36,709 nucleotides of DNA from Bacteroidota bacterium. Lineage in GTDB: Bacteria > Bacteroidota > Bacteroidia > Chitinophagales > Chitinophagaceae. The notes below the pieces were generated by a model. It saw only the letters and a list, made by a program, of their open reading frames with translations. It ran no database searches and was not told the DNA's origin. Both the position numbers and the translations under genes were made by a program. The stretch covers positions 1 through 36,709 of the forward strand of contig JAFDXG010000160.1 in assembly GCA_018268105.1 (NCBI GenBank), written 5' to 3'. This document shows, one piece after another, positions 33,041-36,709 of this stretch; within the stretch, counting starts at the first letter, position 1; the number at the start of each line of letters is the position of its first letter.

Positions 33041-33661
33041 TTAAATATTATCCGCTTGTATAAATGACAATACAGCGGTATATAATTTCTCCATGCTTTC
33101 TGCTGCGCTTTCAGTATTGGTATGTAGTATTAAGCTGGCATCAATTCCCGGTTCAAAACCAGAACCAATACCGGTGAAGTCAGTAATTTCATTGTTGCGG
33201 GCCTTCCTGTACAGACCTTTTACGTCGCGTTGTTCACACACGTGCAGGGGACAGTCCACAAATACTTCATAATACATATTGCCTGTAATAGCTGCAGCAA
33301 GTTGCCGGTGCTTTTGCAGAGGTGTGATAAAAGAGCAAATCACTATAATATTTTTTTGCACCAGTAGTTTTGCCAGCTCAGCAGCACGGCGAATGTTTTC
33401 AGTCCGGTCGGCCTCACTAAAACCAAGATCTTTATTCAGTGTTTGTCTTAATTCATCTCCATCAAGTACTACGGAAAAATAATTTTCTTCAACCAGCTTC
33501 TTTTCCAGCAAACGTGCTATAGTACTTTTACCCGAACCGGATAGACCAGTCATCCAGATCACCATCCCCTTCTGATGCAATATGTCGGCAGTGTCTGCTT
33601 TCAATGATGAAAGAATAACAGACACAAAGTCTTCAGGTAATTTTGATGCAGTATATTCCAC
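33041..33661 (-). CDS. cysC: Adenylylsulfate (APS) kinase
   Basis: This enzyme phosphorylates APS to PAPS, the donor for sulfation and for sulfate reduction; 206 aa. Motifs: Walker A GLSGSGKST (39-47), LDGDELRQTLNKDLGFSEADRTENIRR, the CSFITP loop with Ser110, and EVFVDCPLHVCEQRDVKGLYRKARNNEITDFTGIGSGFE. All match CysC. The N-terminal 30 residues are an extra helix. It lies 31 bp downstream of the secreted glycoside-hydrolase-like gene, with which it may be cotranscribed. No ATP-sulfurylase (cysD/cysN) or sulfotransferase gene is present in the window. Confidence 0.96.
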   Translation of the reverse strand: MEYTASKLPEDFVSVILSSLKADTADILHQKGMVIWMTGLSGSGKSTIARLLEKKLVEENYFSVVLDGDELRQTLNKDLGFSEADRTENIRRAAELAKLLVQKNIIVICSFITPLQKHRQLAAAITGNMYYEVFVDCPLHVCEQRDVKGLYRKARNNEITDFTGIGSGFEPGIDASLILHTNTESAAESMEKLYTAVLSFIQADNI

Positions 33662-33692
33662 TGTTTCTCTGTATTGAGTGGGGGTTTTTGTT

Positions 33693-36686
33693 TTATTGTT
33701 CAGTTATTTCCAGTATCCAGCCCTTGCCCTTCTCTACAGGAATATCATCAGTTGCATTAAATGTTCTTCCCGTTTGAAAACCTTTAATATCAGGTGCTAC
33801 TATTCTTACTTTCGCTGCATCAATGCCCAGTTTTTTCCAATCTATCTGAAGCTTGCAACTGGTATCTCCATCTGCCCAACTGGCAATGGAAATCAGTGCC
33901 GCTTTATTTTTCTTATATACTGTTGCCGGGATATGACTGTTGCTTGTTTTCACCGGGCAGTTATCGCTCCAGTAGCCAATCATTTCTGATCCTTTCATAC
34001 CAAACTCATCCCACAGTTTCCATAAAGGACGCGGATCATTATTGGTATTCCAGGGCATGCGGTTTGTCATGCCATATATCATCCCGCGCCAGGGATTGCC
34101 GCCTTTTTCCAGCATCTCACCCATTAGTCCAAAAGGAATACCACTCACTTCAGTCAGGAAAAAATCGGGGCTGTTATTTTCATAGTCAAAGTATTCTCCA
34201 AACCACAGCCTGTTGAGATAGGGGAAATGTTCCATATACAGATTGGCGCTGTTGTTAAAGCCATCGCGATTATTGTATTGATTGGCAGAATGCAGGTCAA
34301 TGATACCGGGATGGCCATTTTGAGTCAGCACCCGCTTAATGCGTTTCATTGTAATACGATCAAAAGCCACATCATCGAGGTATATACCATCAATACCTAC
34401 ATTATTCACCAGCCAGTTCATTCCTTCTACGTAATAATTGTGCCATCGGCTCATGCCGCTGTTTATTATTGCTGCATCTTTTATTTCGGGCACAAACCAG
34501 GCAGCTATATAGTCGTCGCCTAAATGTTCCTGCAGCCAACTAAACCCGCCACCGTTTCCCGGTGAATATATTTCATGACCAAGGCTGCGCATAGGAAATG
34601 TTTCATAGGCGCGATCCGACAATTCTCTTACGGTGTTATATATCTTCACCTTCAGTCCCTTGCTATGTGCTTCATCTATATAGTTCTTCATCTTTTTCCA
34701 TTCAATGAACGGATAGTTGATCCATGGATTAATAGGAGTAGCATGATGGATATTCACAACTGTTGCCCCTGTTGACTTAATGCTGTCAATAGTATTGTAA
34801 CTATGATAAAAACGGGTAGCCCATTGAAAATCTGTATTGATGGTGTGGAAAGGGGTGATGAGAAAAGTAAAATTGTAGAACAGGGTATCTCCCTTTTTCA
34901 TGGAGCGCTCACCGGAATAATTATTTACATTGATGCTATTGTTTTCTTCATAAATATTAATACCTCCCTTGTTGTCATTTCCCCAGGATGCAGGAAGTAA
35001 CAATGGTTTTTGTAAATAGAAATTAGTATTTAATGGGCGCACATATTTTTCATCTCTTAAGCTGTATTGCAAACCCATATTAACGTTGCCAATCCATGCC
35101 CCATCCTGGTTTTTGTGGGCTACGTCCCATTTCCATTCAAATGTTGCCGGACGATAGCCTCCTTTTTGCCCGAGACCCATCATATATTTTGAAGCATTTT
35201 TGGTAAAAGGGAGTATCATGGCGATATCTTTCAAATTAATATCATTTTGCGCAATGAGTTTAACAGTATACATAATGAATCCGTCAAACTCAAGTGTTGC
35301 ATTCACTTCCTGTTTCAGATCGGTATTATAATTCTCTGCTTTCCAGCTTACGGTTCCAGGTTCTTTTTTTACAAACTGCAATCCTTTGTTTTTCCAGGCC
35401 ATGGCATTGGAAGCCCCCTGTTTTGTGATATTAAATTGTACGGGGCCGGTGAAAATGCGTGACGGACTGGTATTATATCCCGTCATTTCAGAATTGAAGA
35501 AAGATAATATTTGCAACGGAAAGCCATTGTCTCCAACGTACATTCTCCGCCCCAGCAAATCTATGCCTCTTTTATTTACTTTAAGAGGAGTATAAGGAGC
35601 AATCACAGTATTCTCCTGTGCCATAGTGGAGTTGAGCCAGTGAAGCCTTGTTTGCAGCTCAGGAGTACTGATGCCGCCATCGGATAATACTTTTCCTGAA
35701 ACATCAATGGTGAGTGATACAGTTACAGAAGGATGAGATTTACTTTTAATGACAGCATTTCCTTTGTATTTACCTGCTGTTGCAGAGGTGGGAATCTCTA
35801 CAAGGCACCACAGCGATTGCACATGACCATTTTCTAATGAAGGTTTTTGTGAAAAAGGGGTACCGTCGTATTGAACGCCGGTAGTATTGAGACAGGAAAT
35901 ATTTTTTGATGCAATGATCTTCCCCTTTTCATTTTTCAGATCAGAAAAAGTAATAGCTATTTCTTTTGTATTTTTCAACGCAAAAATGGCGAGTTGAAAA
36001 CTATAGTGTTCACCACGGTCTGCCTTACCCGAAAAGCTGAGTGAAGGACCTTTCTCCACCCAGCGGTATGGGATCTTCGTTCTCATTCTTACGGGATAAG
36101 TGCGGTCTTCCGGAAAAACAATAAATGCCTTTGATTTATTTTTCTGAATTAATTCGTCAGTTTCTTTTTCTGTTGCCGTCACTTCCATAGGGAAGTTGCT
36201 GTTGAAAGCATTTATACTCTGTATTTCAGAAACTGTGGTATTAGGAGGCATATCATAATGAATGCCAGAAAGCCAACCGGCTGAAGCGGTTTCCTCCGGT
36301 TGCAGATAAACCCCTTTGGGATAATTGGCCCGCCCTTCGTTTTTGTAAGGCATATAATATATATAATAGATGCCCTTACCCGATACAGGTTCAAAGTAAA
36401 TATCGCCTGAAGCCTGCGAAATATTTTTGGCAACAACATTAAGCACTACCTTTCCCGACTGTGCGTCTTCTACTATTATTTTTTTGTTCTCCGGATGATC
36501 GTCTCTTCTTCTCCAGGGAATTACCAGCTTTGCCACATTCCCTTCTCCGTTAAAGGTTGCCAGCACACGGTGATTGCCAAGAGAATCTGCATCCCAGGCG
36601 TTATCGGTAATGGTAAACTTTATTTCCTGTGCAGTAAGGTTTCCAAGAAGGCAATAAAATGAAATACAGAACAGCAGTTTTTTCAT
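33693..36686 (-). CDS. Large secreted glycoside-hydrolase-like protein (DUF6067/GH123-like)
   Basis: This is a 997-aa exported protein with a signal peptide (MKKLLFCISFYCLLGNLTAQ). The N-terminal half (about 20-340) is rich in beta strands, with Ig/Fn3-like segments. A central beta-sandwich (about 340-640) and a TIM-barrel-like part (about 640-930) follow. The barrel contains VKIYNTVRELSDRAYETFP, GIDGIYLDDVAF (764-775) with adjacent acidic residues suited to catalysis, and GIIDLHSANQYN and NLYMEHFPYLNRLWFGEYFDYEN. A C-terminal beta domain ends the protein. The pattern resembles the uncharacterised DUF6067/GH123-like proteins of Bacteroidota. Substrate is unknown; the neighbouring cysC hints at, but does not show, a sulfated glycan. 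The start ATG at 36686 lies close to the window edge, so its promoter is mostly outside. Confidence 0.75.
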   Translation of the reverse strand: MKKLLFCISFYCLLGNLTAQEIKFTITDNAWDADSLGNHRVLATFNGEGNVAKLVIPWRRRDDHPENKKIIVEDAQSGKVVLNVVAKNISQASGDIYFEPVSGKGIYYIYYMPYKNEGRANYPKGVYLQPEETASAGWLSGIHYDMPPNTTVSEIQSINAFNSNFPMEVTATEKETDELIQKNKSKAFIVFPEDRTYPVRMRTKIPYRWVEKGPSLSFSGKADRGEHYSFQLAIFALKNTKEIAITFSDLKNEKGKIIASKNISCLNTTGVQYDGTPFSQKPSLENGHVQSLWCLVEIPTSATAGKYKGNAVIKSKSHPSVTVSLTIDVSGKVLSDGGISTPELQTRLHWLNSTMAQENTVIAPYTPLKVNKRGIDLLGRRMYVGDNGFPLQILSFFNSEMTGYNTSPSRIFTGPVQFNITKQGASNAMAWKNKGLQFVKKEPGTVSWKAENYNTDLKQEVNATLEFDGFIMYTVKLIAQNDINLKDIAMILPFTKNASKYMMGLGQKGGYRPATFEWKWDVAHKNQDGAWIGNVNMGLQYSLRDEKYVRPLNTNFYLQKPLLLPASWGNDNKGGINIYEENNSINVNNYSGERSMKKGDTLFYNFTFLITPFHTINTDFQWATRFYHSYNTIDSIKSTGATVVNIHHATPINPWINYPFIEWKKMKNYIDEAHSKGLKVKIYNTVRELSDRAYETFPMRSLGHEIYSPGNGGGFSWLQEHLGDDYIAAWFVPEIKDAAIINSGMSRWHNYYVEGMNWLVNNVGIDGIYLDDVAFDRITMKRIKRVLTQNGHPGIIDLHSANQYNNRDGFNNSANLYMEHFPYLNRLWFGEYFDYENNSPDFFLTEVSGIPFGLMGEMLEKGGNPWRGMIYGMTNRMPWNTNNDPRPLWKLWDEFGMKGSEMIGYWSDNCPVKTSNSHIPATVYKKNKAALISIASWADGDTSCKLQIDWKKLGIDAAKVRIVAPDIKGFQTGRTFNATDDIPVEKGKGWILEITEQ

Positions 36687-36709
36687 CCTATTAGTTTTAA
36701 AAAAATAAA

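Noticed and set aside
33678..34216. Two overlapping plus-strand frames near the end of the window
   Set aside because: They are antisense to the conserved C-terminal half of the glycoside-hydrolase-like gene and show no protein features.

Overview
The window looks like a chromosomal segment of a Bacteroidota bacterium, most likely from the Chitinophagaceae or a related group. The evidence is a SusC-type TonB receptor with an STN signalling domain, FecR anti-sigma factors with an ECF sigma factor, a UpxY-type NusG paralogue, TAnnTTTG promoter elements, few Shine-Dalgarno sequences and an AT-rich composition. No phage, insertion sequence, rRNA or CRISPR array was seen.

Layout. (1) 1-6501, minus strand: a cell-surface signalling module. 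In transcription order it is an ECF sigma factor, FecR-like protein 2, an acyltransferase-3 membrane protein, FecR-like protein 1 and a SusC receptor cut by the left edge. (2) 6660-25359, minus strand: a complete Wzx/Wzy-type exopolysaccharide or capsule locus. From the promoter side it carries wza, wzc (tyrosine kinase with a Tyr-Gly tail), a upxY antiterminator, fcl and gmd (GDP-L-fucose synthesis), wzx, a GT-D-like protein, two hexapeptide-repeat acetyltransferases, wzy, three glycosyltransferases, a third acetyltransferase, a GT-C-like membrane protein, a WecG/TagA transferase and the WcaJ-type initiating phosphoglycosyltransferase. The expected product is a fucose-containing, probably O-acetylated polymer built on undecaprenyl phosphate, flipped by Wzx, polymerised by Wzy and exported through Wza under Wzc control. 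(3) 25693-27936, minus: a bifunctional (p)ppGpp synthetase/hydrolase. (4) 28017-28098, plus: tRNA-Leu(UAG), followed by a 5'-truncated ArsR regulator, an SRPBCC/AHSA1 protein and an exported alpha/beta hydrolase. (5) 29981-31861, plus: a Crp/Fnr regulator and an OsmC-rhodanese-thioredoxin thiol/redox operon with a palindromic Crp-like operator in front of it. (6) 31877-36686, minus: a peptidoglycan amidase with two SH3b domains, an APS kinase (CysC) and a large secreted glycoside-hydrolase-like protein.

The ordinary genes are well supported by motifs. Less ordinary are: two anti-sigma genes around one sigma and an acyltransferase; upxY placed after wza-wzc behind a 243-bp spacer with a perfect 11-bp inverted repeat; a coding-like remnant that starts inside the 3' end of gmd; an ArsR gene that has lost its 5' end next to a tRNA; back-to-back promoter elements between the stringent-response gene and tRNA-Leu; and a Crp-type palindrome at a class II activator position in front of osmC. 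I did not find a clearly new biological system. The best leads are these regulatory and junction features.
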